From: Rhynochetos jubatus
Lineage: Eukaryota > Chordata > Aves > Eurypygiformes > Rhynochetidae
DNA: 64,000 nucleotides
Assembly: GCA_027574665.1 (NCBI GenBank)
Contig: CM050648.1
Coordinates: forward strand, 48,637,200-48,701,199
Direction: 5' to 3'
A model generated the notes under the pieces. The model worked only from the letters and a program-made list of their open reading frames with translations. It ran no database searches and was not told the origin of the DNA. The position numbers and the translations under genes were made by a program. This document shows positions 12,501 through 23,020 of this stretch, piece by piece (position 1 is the first letter of the stretch; the number at the start of each line of letters is the position of its first letter).

Positions 12501-12856
12501 GCCTCTGGAATCAACTCTGTTATGAAGCCCAGCCACCAAATCAATACCGGTCTTCTTGAAGACAACATTGTTTTTCTTCTAAACCTCCCATTAGTTTTGG
12601 AAGTCAAACCTTATTCTTCCCAAGAGTGCTGTTCCCCAGGAAGGAAGCTATACCATAAGGGAGTCCTGACAGACAGAGGGAAGCTCATGGAGGGAGGTGT
12701 GGGGGCTCCAGAGCATTGAATAGCTCTAAGGAAATGGTTATGATGGGTACAAAACCCCACAGTAGACAGGCTGAAGTACACAGAACTTGGCATTGTTTTG
12801 GGGATCAGACATCTGTCAAAGAACTTTAAAGAAATCACATAAGTAATTATTTTTGT
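9557..12856. other. Unique AT-rich non-coding stretch with A-rich island
   Basis: No gene or classifiable transposon is seen. The only structured part is the poly(A)/A-rich island at 10536-10640. Open frames here are short and featureless; one of them is created by the A-rich island itself. Confidence 0.5.
10536..10640. repeat. Poly(A) tract (24 nt) and adjoining A/C-rich low-complexity DNA
   Basis: Twenty-four A residues (10536-10559) run into ~80 bp built of AAAAC, AAACC and CAACAACAAC words. The sequence is almost free of G and T. It could be a decayed microsatellite of the (AAAAC)n type. No retroposon body is recognised on either side. Confidence 0.85.
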
Positions 12857-12884
12857 TAATAATAATAATAATAATAATAATAAT
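12857..12884. repeat. (TAA)n trinucleotide microsatellite
   Basis: About 9.3 perfect TAA units without interruption. It is short but of a length at which avian trinucleotide repeats are usually polymorphic. Confidence 0.95.
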
Positions 12885-15589
12885 TGGTTAATCAGATCAG
12901 CTAAAATAAGAGCAGGCCCGAATTTCTACTGAGCCTTTTTTTGAGTTTTAAAGAAAGTTAATATTTTCATTCACTTTTGTACTCCCTTCTTCCTACATAC
13001 AAGTCGGGAGTTGTCTGTTATCCTACCAAACATCAGTATTATTGTAAGACACAGAAAACTCCTGTCTCCTTACATGCCCTATAAGGGAAGATAAGCTATT
13101 CCACACACTGCATTACTCAACTGCACCTTTAGTCAACTGTTACTGTATAAATTTAACCATGAATGAGAAGCTTGTGACTATATCTTTGTCTGAAATGTGT
13201 CCACATATAGTTCACTATACTTTTTCAAATCTGTATGTGTCATTTCATCGTTTCTACCTATTCAGAGTCCATTTCTTAATTTTTCTATTATCTCCTAGAA
13301 AAATGGATGAAATTGGGTCACTACTGTGCTCATGTAATCCCCTGGGCTGCTGGACACTGTAATATAACAAATGTAGCAAGCATCTACTGCTTTTTATACC
13401 CAAATCCAATATCTTAAAGATATTTCCCAATATAACATTCAGACTAGGCTGATGGGAAAGGTATTTAGAGCTCTTATTCCATTGATATTTCCTATTTGCT
13501 TGTCTGGAACAGCAATTCAGTGTCCTACAACAGCTCAAACAGAGCTGCAGGGTCACATCTAAGGCCATCACATAGACAATCATATTCACCCTTGTCTCCA
13601 TATCCTAACAGATGCAGTGCAGTCATAAATACCACATAATACAGCAATACCATACACACTTGTGACATGAAAAGGCCTAGGATTTGGTTTGGTTTTCTTC
13701 CTTTTTAGATTGTTTTTAAGTGTGATGGGGAGCTTACCATGATCTGGCTTTTTAGTTATAGTTCACCTCTTCAGAGGGACCAACTCATGGGAAGATTTTA
13801 ACTTTAAAATATGCAAAGAAAATTCATGCAGCCTTCAATATTTTTCCAAGCAATTTCCAGAGTTATTTATACCTTCACTACATGTGTTTGGGAACCTGTT
13901 AAATAAAATTAAGTCTATTTGTAATATTAATCACATTAATTGAATTAGCTTTCAGTTACTTATTAACTAAAGAATATGATTATCCTACAGAAGTAACCAA
14001 AATAAATTTCATTAAGCCATTGTTTCAGGAATGCACAGACATTTGGATTTGCAGAAGCCCTCATGCGACCCTGTTTTGCTGGTCTTTACATTTATATCTC
14101 TAAGTAGTCGAAATAAGTGAAGCAAAACAAATTGTGGGTTGTTTATGCACCTGCATGTCGTATGCTTTTGCACATCAAGGTTTTTCAATGGTGAAATATG
14201 GCACAGATAGAAAGCCCGAATAACTGATGCTTAGAAATGTGACTTCCTGTCCCAATCCCATTTCATTTTCAGATTAAATGATATCAATGCTTACCATTCT
14301 AGAAACTTTTCATATCATCAAAAGTAGGAATAATAGGCATTATTTTACTTTATCGTATTTTTGCTGTGGTACAGGCACATAAACTGATGTATATCATTTA
14401 AATAACTTATAACAGCTGGTTTATATTGCCCTGAAATAAAACACAATAAGAATAAGCCTGCAAACCCAAACATTCTGAGTAGATTTGCTCAAAAGGAAAA
14501 TAATGCTATCCTCAAGACCCAAGCTTTCAGAAAGCTGGAAAATCTGCAGTCAGGAGGCCACAATAAACACAGGCCTGTCATGCCCTATCTGCCACAGAGC
14601 TGTTGCCAAAATGGCCTGTGTGCAATTAAGGAAACAAAATGCTCAGGCTCGACCTAGCACTGATGACCTCTGGCATTCTCACGACTATACTGTGCCTAAC
14701 TGATTTTAGCAAAAGTAGACAACATGCATTCAAAGCACCAGGAGTTTATCAGCAGCAGACAGCAAACACTCAGGCCACCATCAACCGTACGTTAATGCCC
14801 TCTCCCTCTTGTTCCAACTGATTCACCTCTACTGATAATAACTACAATAGGAAGTACTTGGGGAAAAAAGTACACACTGCCACAGGGGTTGAAAGCCAAA
14901 TTCCTCTAATCTCAACCATGTGTCTGATGCCTAAAATTAGTACACAAAAGCTACATTACTGAACACAGAATGACTTAAAAGGCCCCTACACAAGAGAGTG
15001 AGATCCCTGTCATTATTTAAATATGGCTCCAAATTGATAAGTAGATTTCCTGTAGGTTTTTTGCTTTGGGTAATAATACAGTGAAAGGTAGCCAGTGAAT
15101 CTGACTCCCGTATTACCAATTACTATGGTCACTTGACAGATTAGCTTTCAATCATCTTCAAATTAGACATCCAGTTTTCAGCCAGCTTCATGCTTTGCCC
15201 CAAATCAAATATTCTCCATGAGATATCATGCGCAAAGTTTGCTTCTTCCTTTCTGATTTGGAAATAATCAGGACTGTGGGTCCATAAAGGGCAGAAAGAG
15301 GGCTGCGAGGCTAAAAGACGCACACTTCAATTTTGAGTGGAGCATTGGTAGAGCATAAATGACACATTTTTTTACAAAAGCATTCAAAATAAAGTGTTGT
15401 ATTGACATGAACACACACAAAACTGAGTTAGGCAAGAAGGGCTCATTTACACCTCATTTGAGAAAGTTAGGATAATAGTGAAAAGTAGAAAGAAAAAAAT
15501 TTGCGCTGTGGCAGAATAAATATTAGGTAAAATTTAGCTGTTAATTCATTTCAGGACAACTTCACCATATAAGTTTCAAATAGTACTTC

Positions 15590-15604
15590 TTTTTTTTTTT
15601 TTTT
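15590..15604. repeat. Poly(T) tract, 15 nt
   Basis: An uninterrupted run of 15 T. It is an isolated homopolymer without a retroposon body. Confidence 0.85.
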
Positions 15605-17474
15605 ATAAAGACACTTGGTAGAATAAAAGCTTCTTGGATGTAACAGAAACACATGAAAGCTGATTGCTTTGGGAAAATGATGAGATCTGTGGTTATATCT
15701 GCCAGGATACAAGTAATGGAGACAAAGAACAGGTATTTTTCAAGGAGAAAACAGTGTTAATACAGCCTGCAGAGGAAAAATCTGCATCTTATCAAGTAAT
15801 AGAAGCAAATTCCTCCACATACACCTCAACACTATAGTTTAATTTTGTGACAGCATTAGTTTGTTATACCAGCCTATCACTCTTTACCTCCTGTGTCGAG
15901 ATATTGGGATTTCAGCTTCGGTAAGAACAGCAAGACACGTGAAAAAGTAACAAAGGAGAACAGTTAAGTGTCTGTCAAAACAGGTCACAGAAATGCATCT
16001 GTCTTCTTTAAGGCAGGAGTGGAGGCAAGGAAGTGTGGGAAATTAGTTCAAATTGGAAAGGTAGAAAGCTGACACTGATGTGGTCACCATCGTAGTGGCT
16101 CCTAAGATGCTCCAGGCTCTTGTCATGCAGTGGTTCACTGCAATGTAAGGCCTGGGAAAGGGAGGAAGTAATCCTCAACTTTAAATGTCCTGCCTCACTA
16201 TGAAATGAAATGATAGAGGGAGAAAGAGAAGTACAATGAGGTATTTTCCAAAATTGCTGCTCAGCAAGCCACTAACAAAAACTTTCCAAGCTCACTGCTT
16301 AAATCTGATGATACTGGATCTCCCAGGACAATGATGAAATTACCTAATTCCAAGAACTGTTGGTTTCTTCCCAGATAAGACATAAGGGTTCCCTTGTTTC
16401 CAACCTGGTTGTTCTTTCACTTGATATCTTAATTCTAACAAATCTTACCTTGTATTGATCACCCATGTGTTTACAGTTCAATTAAAGTACTGTATATGGC
16501 CACAGTTTTCAAAGAATAGTGTCCACTACTGCTATCCACATGTAATGCAGCTTTTAATCACAGGAAGCTGAAATGCTCATCAATAGTACATTGAAATTAC
16601 GATTTCTTTTTCTCTGTTCTTGTCATTGGTAAGATAAATGAAGCCTCTCTAGACTTCAGCCCTCCTTCAATTGATAACAGGCTAGTTAAAAAGAAAATAT
16701 TAAACCTTGTGTGAAAAGTCTTCTGATTCAGATTAAAGAAGCATTTAATAGCTTACCCTGCCAATAGCAAAGACCTCTGGAGGAAAGGAAAAAAAAACCA
16801 CGAGTGCAACAAGACAAAAATTAGTTTTCATTGGCTTTTAAGCTGCTGGATGTAACAAGGCTCTGTAACACTTTCATCAGCCATCAACATCTTGGCTCTG
16901 GGGTAAAAGTCCTTTGATAAAGAGAGAATTCTCCCCAGTCACATTAAATCAGAAAAATGCTAAGGAAATTTCACTTCAAAGATAATCTACCAGTGCTGAA
17001 TTTTAAGGAAATTGTCTTGTAATTTTTCACTGTTTTCCAGAGCGTTTGCTCATCATGGTAAGGTGGGTTGTGGTAGATATTCAATCCATAACCCATTGTT
17101 TGGTAACAGAAAGCATTTCAGAAACACGTACTAAAATATTAGTACAGTCTTCAGCTTCTTTTTGCTGGCATCTCAGTATACTGTGCTATAACATCTACCC
17201 TTGTGAAAGACAGTATGATAAATCCCAACTCTCCTCTTGTCCTAATGAGAATATAAGGTGAACTGCTGGTTTTCCTAAAGCTGTGGAGCTGGATCTACGA
17301 TTAATTCACTTTAGTATTCTAGCTCTTTTTTTCCCTGAACATATACAGAAGGGTAATATATGCGCAAAAATTTGCATAAATTAACAACTTAGATTAATAT
17401 AGCTTTAAAAAAAAAAAAACACAACAGTAACTCCTTATAAATTAATGACACAAAATTTAAGACTTCAATTCACA

Positions 17475-17488
17475 GATCAGATCTGATC
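17475..17488. repeat. Perfect 14-bp palindrome
   Basis: GATCAGATCTGATC is its own reverse complement. It lies 19 bp before a separate 8-bp-stem hairpin (17508-17528). It may be chance; no known site family is assigned. Confidence 0.7.
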
Positions 17489-19783
17489 CATGTCAGTAAT
17501 ATCCAAAAGCCATCACCAACTGATGGCTCTTTGCTGTTTGTATGACAGTTACATCCCCAGGACAGACTGAACGTCATCAGTTCCATCTGGTGGAAGCAAC
17601 ATTGGATGAATGAACGCTAATTTAGTTCTCACATGCACTGACACTAGCATGAACTAGGATGAAAACTACATTTTAAAAATTTAGCAAATCAAAGGCAAGA
17701 TCAGAAATACATTGCTAGCCTCCAGAACTACCACCAGAAGTACTCACTGATTCTGTATGCTTCCAGAATTAGGCTCTGTGGGACTCTCTGCTTATACCTA
17801 GCATAAACAGATGTGTGTGACCCAAATTGGTGATGCAACTTCTATGCTTAAATCTTGTCTTATTCAACAAATGACTGGAGAAAATTCACAATTTAGGAAT
17901 TCATATGAGTTCATTTTATATTTTCTGACATCATTCTAAATGAGGACTTCCTTCTCTTTTAAATTCAACTCTCTTTGTTAAGAGAGAGAGATCCTGCATT
18001 GAAAAGTACCTCTATTTATCATTTTGCTGTAAATAGATACGGTGACTCACCACCATACGTTAACAGGAATCTATAGTAACGTTGTCCTTGTCAAACATTC
18101 TTTCACTTGACCCATCACCCAAAGAACAAATAAGACTTCCAAGAGGCAAGTATTCATTCCTTCTTAAAGTTGCCTGAGGGCTCTCAGCTTAGGCTGAAGT
18201 TCATGCTTTCTGATCAGATCCACGTTTCAAAGAGTTCCAAAGTGGGGGATGAGACACCAAAGCAGTAGCTGTTCCTCAGTCCTCTCTGGATATGCAGCTA
18301 CATAAATAAACACACAGTCCAGCCTATAAATAACAAAACAGAAAGATAAGATGCCTTTAAACAGCATATTAATCAATGCATTGTGTGCCAAACCTCCTTG
18401 GCTTGTATATTTGCATAATGTAATATTAGCTATAATATCAGCCTTTTTTAATTATTTTTTCCCCCAGAGAGCCAAAGAGGAGTCTTTCTCACAGTAAGCC
18501 TTATTAAATGTACAGAGATTCACATAACTATGCCATGAAGTAATTTTCTCACACAAAGTAATACTTTATCTTTCTATAACATACTATGAACATCAAAGAA
18601 GAAAATGGTTCCACAATAAACATATGTATTATTCCATATATTTGTACTCCCTAGAGACATAAAACATACAGCAGGCATGCCTTTCTTGTTACATGTGTAT
18701 AAATTCTGTCAACTAATCTTATCTTAATATTTTACAATTACACTTTGGTCCAAAGTTACCTGGACTCTAGATGGTGGTAAATAAAGGCATCCTGTTTCTG
18801 GCTTCACTGCTGTGCTCCCTTGACAGTTTAAATGGATATAAAAACCATCCTGCCTTTTTGAGGGGTACAGCATGGCTATCATTTGAGAACAGAAGTGAAG
18901 CACCTTGACTAAACAGCTTTGAATTACTAGTCTTACTATTCCTCATAGGTGGATAAGGAAATTTACTACCAGCTGTGAAAATCAGATGACTGCTGATTGC
19001 TTTCAGTTGTAATTAGAGTTGAACGTACAAGATTGCCATGATCACTCAAAGGCTGACAGAGTGCATGTTCCTTAATCCATCATGTTTGAGGGATTTTTCC
19101 CAGTTGGATCATCGCTGTCTTGTGTAGGGCAAAAAAGATGCAATGTTCCTTTTTTTTCTTTTTTTTTTCCACCTTCAGAACTCTTTGAAGTTTCCCAGAT
19201 TTAACAGTTGATAAAACTTCCACTTGCGAGTTGAACACCAATGTTGTGTTAAACAAGGAGTCTTAGTAAATTTTGTATTGGTAATCAGACCAGGAAACAG
19301 ATAGATCCATATCCAGTATCTTCTAGACAATGTCCACAAAATCAATCAATAACAAAAGCACATCGACAAAGTGCCTTTTTTTGTAATGGATACGGAGACT
19401 TGGCAAACATAATGTGTTTACAGCATTTATTTCAGTATTCACAGAATTTTGGGGAAATAAACTTCCTTTTCTACTAGACCAGTTTCTTACTGAGACAGAA
19501 TAAACTATGAAGAGATATGAATCATCTCCCTTATATCACAGGTGCAGTCTACTCTATTTATTTTCCATCTTTTTGAGCCTGTGTAGAGTGGAAACTAAAG
19601 TTATACCACATTGAGTTAAGACACCAATCTATCAAAAGAGAAGTCAATTCTTGTTCATTTACAAAGTATGTTGTACTGTCACTATCATGCCCTTCTTTTA
19701 AGCAACACTCCCTCCTTTCCTACTATGTCTAAAATTATTTTGTGTCAAAAGTGAAGAGGGAGAACAAGATTACCATGTGAATA

Positions 19784-20261
19784 TAGAAACATAGAATCAC
19801 AGAATGGCTTGGGTTCAAAAGGACCTTAAAGATCGTATGGTTCCAACCCCCCTGCCATGGGCAGGGACACCCTCCACTAGACCAGGTTGCTCAGAGCCTC
19901 ATCCAGCCTGGCCTTGAAGACAGCCAGGGATGGGCTATCTACAGCTTCTCTGGGCAACCCCTTCCAGCACTTCAGAAACCTCTCTGTAAAAAATTTCTTG
20001 CTGATATCTAATCCAAATCTACCCTCTTTCAGTATAAAGCCATTACCCTTTGTCCTATCTCTACAGGCCGTTGTAAAAAGTCCACCTCCATCTTTCTTGT
20101 AGTCCTCCTTCAGGTACTGGAAGGTGCTATAAGGTCTGCCCAGAGCCTTCTCTTCTCCAGGCTGAACAAGTCCAACTCTCTCAGCCTGTCCCCATAGGAA
20201 AGGTACTCTGATCACTTTAGTGGAACTCCTCTGGACTCATGCCAAAAGTCCCATGTGCTTG
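19784..20261 (-). mobile_element. CR1 LINE, 5'-truncated copy (~480 bp)
   Basis: On the minus strand this copy runs from a fragment of the CR1 ORF2 3' region (near 20261), through its C-terminus and stop at 19879-19877, into a 3' UTR with CCCATGGCAGGGGGG, and ends in the octamer-type CATAGAATCACAGAATGG region (reverse complement of ATTCTGTG repeats). It is closely related to the copy at 22578-23020 and shares its 3' UTR type and a 1-nt frameshift in ORF2. The 5' truncation is normal for CR1. It lacks endonuclease and reverse transcriptase, so it is immobile. Confidence 0.96.
19877..20215 (-). pseudogene. CR1 ORF2 C-terminal remnant (frameshifted upstream)
   Basis: The last ~84 codons are open and read as the CR1 ORF2 tail: FQYLKEDYKKDGG, then DRTKGNGF, FFTERF, LPREAVDSPSLAVFKARLDE and a final LSNLV before the TAG stop at 19879-19877. 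Upstream of the FQYLK segment the expected [10 protein letters not shown] sequence is in another frame, because one nucleotide is missing between GCAGACCTTATAGCA and the CCTTCCAGTACC that follows. The initiating Met of the open frame is incidental. The same frameshift is visible in the copy near 22.7 kb, so it probably predates both insertions. Confidence 0.9.
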
Positions 20262-22577
20262 ATATAATGTTACTATTGTATAATATCCTGCTAACTTTAC
20301 TTAGCAAAAATCTCTGCTGGGAATTTTACTGGAGAAAGGAATGCAAAATCCAGCCCTCAGTGATGACACTTCCTACTAAAATGAAGTGCTGGAGTCAACA
20401 GATGATCTTCAAAACAAGATTAACAGTTTGACATGGCTTGGCAGTTCCAGGAAACTGCAAGTGTATGAATCTGATGGCACAGCCTAATGTAATTGTTTTT
20501 CATAAGAAATATTTGTCTCAAGAGATGCTGTTTCTATTTCAGTATTTTGCTGTATTACTCAAGTGAACACACCTCAACGAAATACCTTCAGTTGCCTGGT
20601 TGTCCTTAGGAAGGCAGATACGTTTCCCACATAAATGAATCAGTACTTACCTGAGAGATGCATGTAAAGAAAAAAGAAATATATATTTACTTCTGCCTGA
20701 TGTAGAAGCTCAGGACATAGTGTTTAAAGATCTGAAAACATCTGGAATGTATTTTTATTTTTAGTTGAATGTGACCTTTCAAAGCACCAGTTATTTCTCC
20801 AGATAGCTTCAAAATGTGATTTCTCTATTGTATAAGATCTCTTCAGTAATCCACATGTTCACAATGGCTCTGCTTTGGAGGGAGAGAAGGAGAGGTGGTG
20901 GCAGGGAAGGAAATATGATTCTTGAGAAATATCAAATAAAAATCAGAATAAAGGTTTGTGCCAAAATATTTTAAAATATTATGGAATACATTTTAACATC
21001 ATAAAATATTTCTAAATCATACAGATGTGTCTTGCTATGTACTAAAAATTAAATGCAAACCACCAGATTATGGAAAGGGCATGATTACTTTTTAAACAAT
21101 TCAATGTGATATAGGCAAAGCTGAGTTTTTGTTTGTATAAACTCTATTCTAAACTCAGTGTTTAATAAAGACAGAGAGTTGAGCAATTATTTCATGTGCA
21201 AAAATAAACAGATAGCTATTAAGTAGAGCAAATATTTGGTTTAAAAAAAGAAAATGTTTTAAAATATTGCATATATTTGCAAATGTTGTACATATTTACT
21301 TATCCTTGTTTATCTACAGTATGACCAAATTTCAAATTGCCCACATTTAATTTAATTTCTTGTTTTGAATTCAGATAAGCAGCACTGAACTTTCCTAATT
21401 TGTTTACAGCTGATGCTTTGCTTACTGACAAAATACAGTAACCAGCTCATAACAGTTTCCACACTGCAAAGGTATTAATGAGCTGAGGATGCCATTGAAA
21501 ATGTGAAAGAAAAGAATTTTTCTTTGCTTTCAAGTTATGTTATAATCAGGAATGTCAAACTGCAGTAGTTCCTTTTTCCTGCCCCATGCACTGATTTCTA
21601 CTGAAATTTTTCCCAGTGTTATATCCCGGTTTACAGGTTCCAGTGCAAGACTAAGCTGATGAAATGTATCAAAGATGATGTATTTACAGTGGAAAAATTC
21701 TTGTTCTTCTTCTTAGTATATTCACAAAAGTTAGGGTTTTTCAGTCATTAATATTTGTATCATCACAACAGCAATCCTATGCAAGTTATTGCCAGGCAAA
21801 GGAAGACAAAACTCTTAATTCAGACACCTTACTTCTTTCACAGAAAGTTTGACAGTGAAGGAGAAGAGGAAAGAAGGCAAAGTTTCAGAGCAAACTATTT
21901 CCCAAAATAAAAAACAAGAATAAAAGCACAACAGCAATGTGTCTAAAAGATTTAGTATTTTGATTATGCCATAATCAAGCAATAGCACTATAATCGTAGT
22001 TGAGATTAGAAACTTCTTGAGATTTTCTAAAAGTTATTCAAGTCAACAAAATGGAAGCATCAACAGTTTTGCAAACAAAAGCAAACCAAAAAAGCAGAAA
22101 CGTGAGTGGAAATAACTTTATTCATCATGTGCAACAGTATAGATCTATTTCCATGGTCAGTATCTTCAGTTATGGACAAATTCAGTTATAGACAAATATC
22201 TGAATCCCATTAATCATTTAACTTTTTAATACTGTTTAGCATTTGATGTCCCAGAAATTGTTATAAGTGGGAAGTTAATACCAAGAGGAATTCAGGACAT
22301 AGACATGATAAGGCAAATTCCTGCATCCTACTACAGAAATCTCAGCACTGAAATGAGTGCAAAACAGTCTAAAGCTGAGAAACAGAAATGCAAGGTGGAG
22401 GTAAAGAGGAACAGAATGGGTTGGTAAGGCAACCAAACAGGAACAAAGTAGTTTCAGGTCAGATGAGATGGTCTTTAAGTCAACATAAAGCAAAATGTCT
22501 TCTATAAGAGAATCACCCTCAGTTTGATCTGCTCTTCCTAAAATATTATCAGAATTAATTTTTATTCTAAGATGTTT
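20262..22577. other. Unique DNA between two inverted CR1 copies
   Basis: About 2.3 kb without a recognised gene or repeat. The part around 21250-21540 is AT-rich and compositionally more even, with TTTGCAAATG, TTAATTTAATTT and ATTAATGAGCTGAGG words, and could be a conserved non-coding block. A 16-bp tandem duplication lies at 22165-22196. Confidence 0.5.
22165..22196. repeat. 16-bp tandem duplication
   Basis: TTCAGTTATGGACAAA (22165-22180) is followed directly by TTCAGTTATAGACAAA (22181-22196), one mismatch in 16. This is typical of replication slippage. Confidence 0.9.
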
Positions 22578-22926
22578 GATGATCAAAGGGCTGGAGCACC
22601 TCTCCTATGGAGACAGGTTGAGAGAATTGGGCTTGTTCAGCCTGGAGAAGAGAAGGCTCTGGGGAGACCTTACAGCACCTTCCAGTACCTGAAGGGGCCG
22701 ACAAGGAAGCTGGGGGGGGGGACTTTTTACAAGGGCCCGTAGTGACAGGACAAGGGGTAATGGGTTTAAATTGAAAGCAGGTAGATTTAGATGAGATATT
22801 AGAAAAAAATATTTCACAGAGAGGGTGGTGAGGCACTGGAACAGGTTGCCCAGAGAAGTTGTGGATACCCCATCCCTGGAAGTGTTCATGGTCAGGCTGG
22901 ATGAGGCTTTGAGCAACCTGGTCTAG
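22578..22926 (+). pseudogene. CR1 ORF2 C-terminal remnant
   Basis: In the frame of the TAG at 22924-22926 the sequence reads LPREVVDTPSLEVF followed by VRLDEALSNLV and stop, the conserved CR1 ORF2 end. Further upstream the [20 protein letters not shown]-like segment lies in a different frame because of the same missing nucleotide seen in the copy near 20.1 kb, and the long G run adds further disruption. It encodes no functional domain; it is only a family marker. Confidence 0.88.
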
Positions 22927-23020
22927 TGGAGGGTTTCCCTGCCCATGGCAGGGGGGTTGGAACTATACGATCTTTAAGGTCCTTTTGAACACAAGCCATT
23001 CTGTGATTCTATGATTCTGT
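22578..23020 (+). mobile_element. CR1 LINE, 5'-truncated copy (~440 bp)
   Basis: The copy starts at GATCAAAGGGCTGGAGCACC, passes through the ORF2 C-terminus with a stop at 22924-22926, and has a 3' UTR with CCCATGGCAGGGGGG and GATCTTTAAGGTCC segments. It ends in CTGTGATTCTATGATTCTGTG, the CR1 octamer-type tail, with no poly(A). It matches the minus-strand copy at 19784-20261 nearly throughout. It carries a 10-G run at about 22713-22722 that is not usual for the family and probably arose by slippage. Confidence 0.96.

Larger units (their letters stand above)
12885..19783. other. Unique AT-rich non-coding stretch
   Basis: Roughly 6.9 kb without a recognisable gene or transposon. Minor features are poly(T) at 15590-15604, a palindrome and a small hairpin near 17.5 kb, and interrupted T tracts near 19149-19170. 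Open frames up to about 115 codons occur but overlap on both strands and show no family motif. Confidence 0.5.

Noticed and set aside
17508-17528. 8-bp-stem hairpin AGCCATCA/TGATGGCT with a 5-nt loop
   Set aside because: The stem is short, and such hairpins are expected by chance in 64 kb; there is no associated T tract or small-RNA-like extension.
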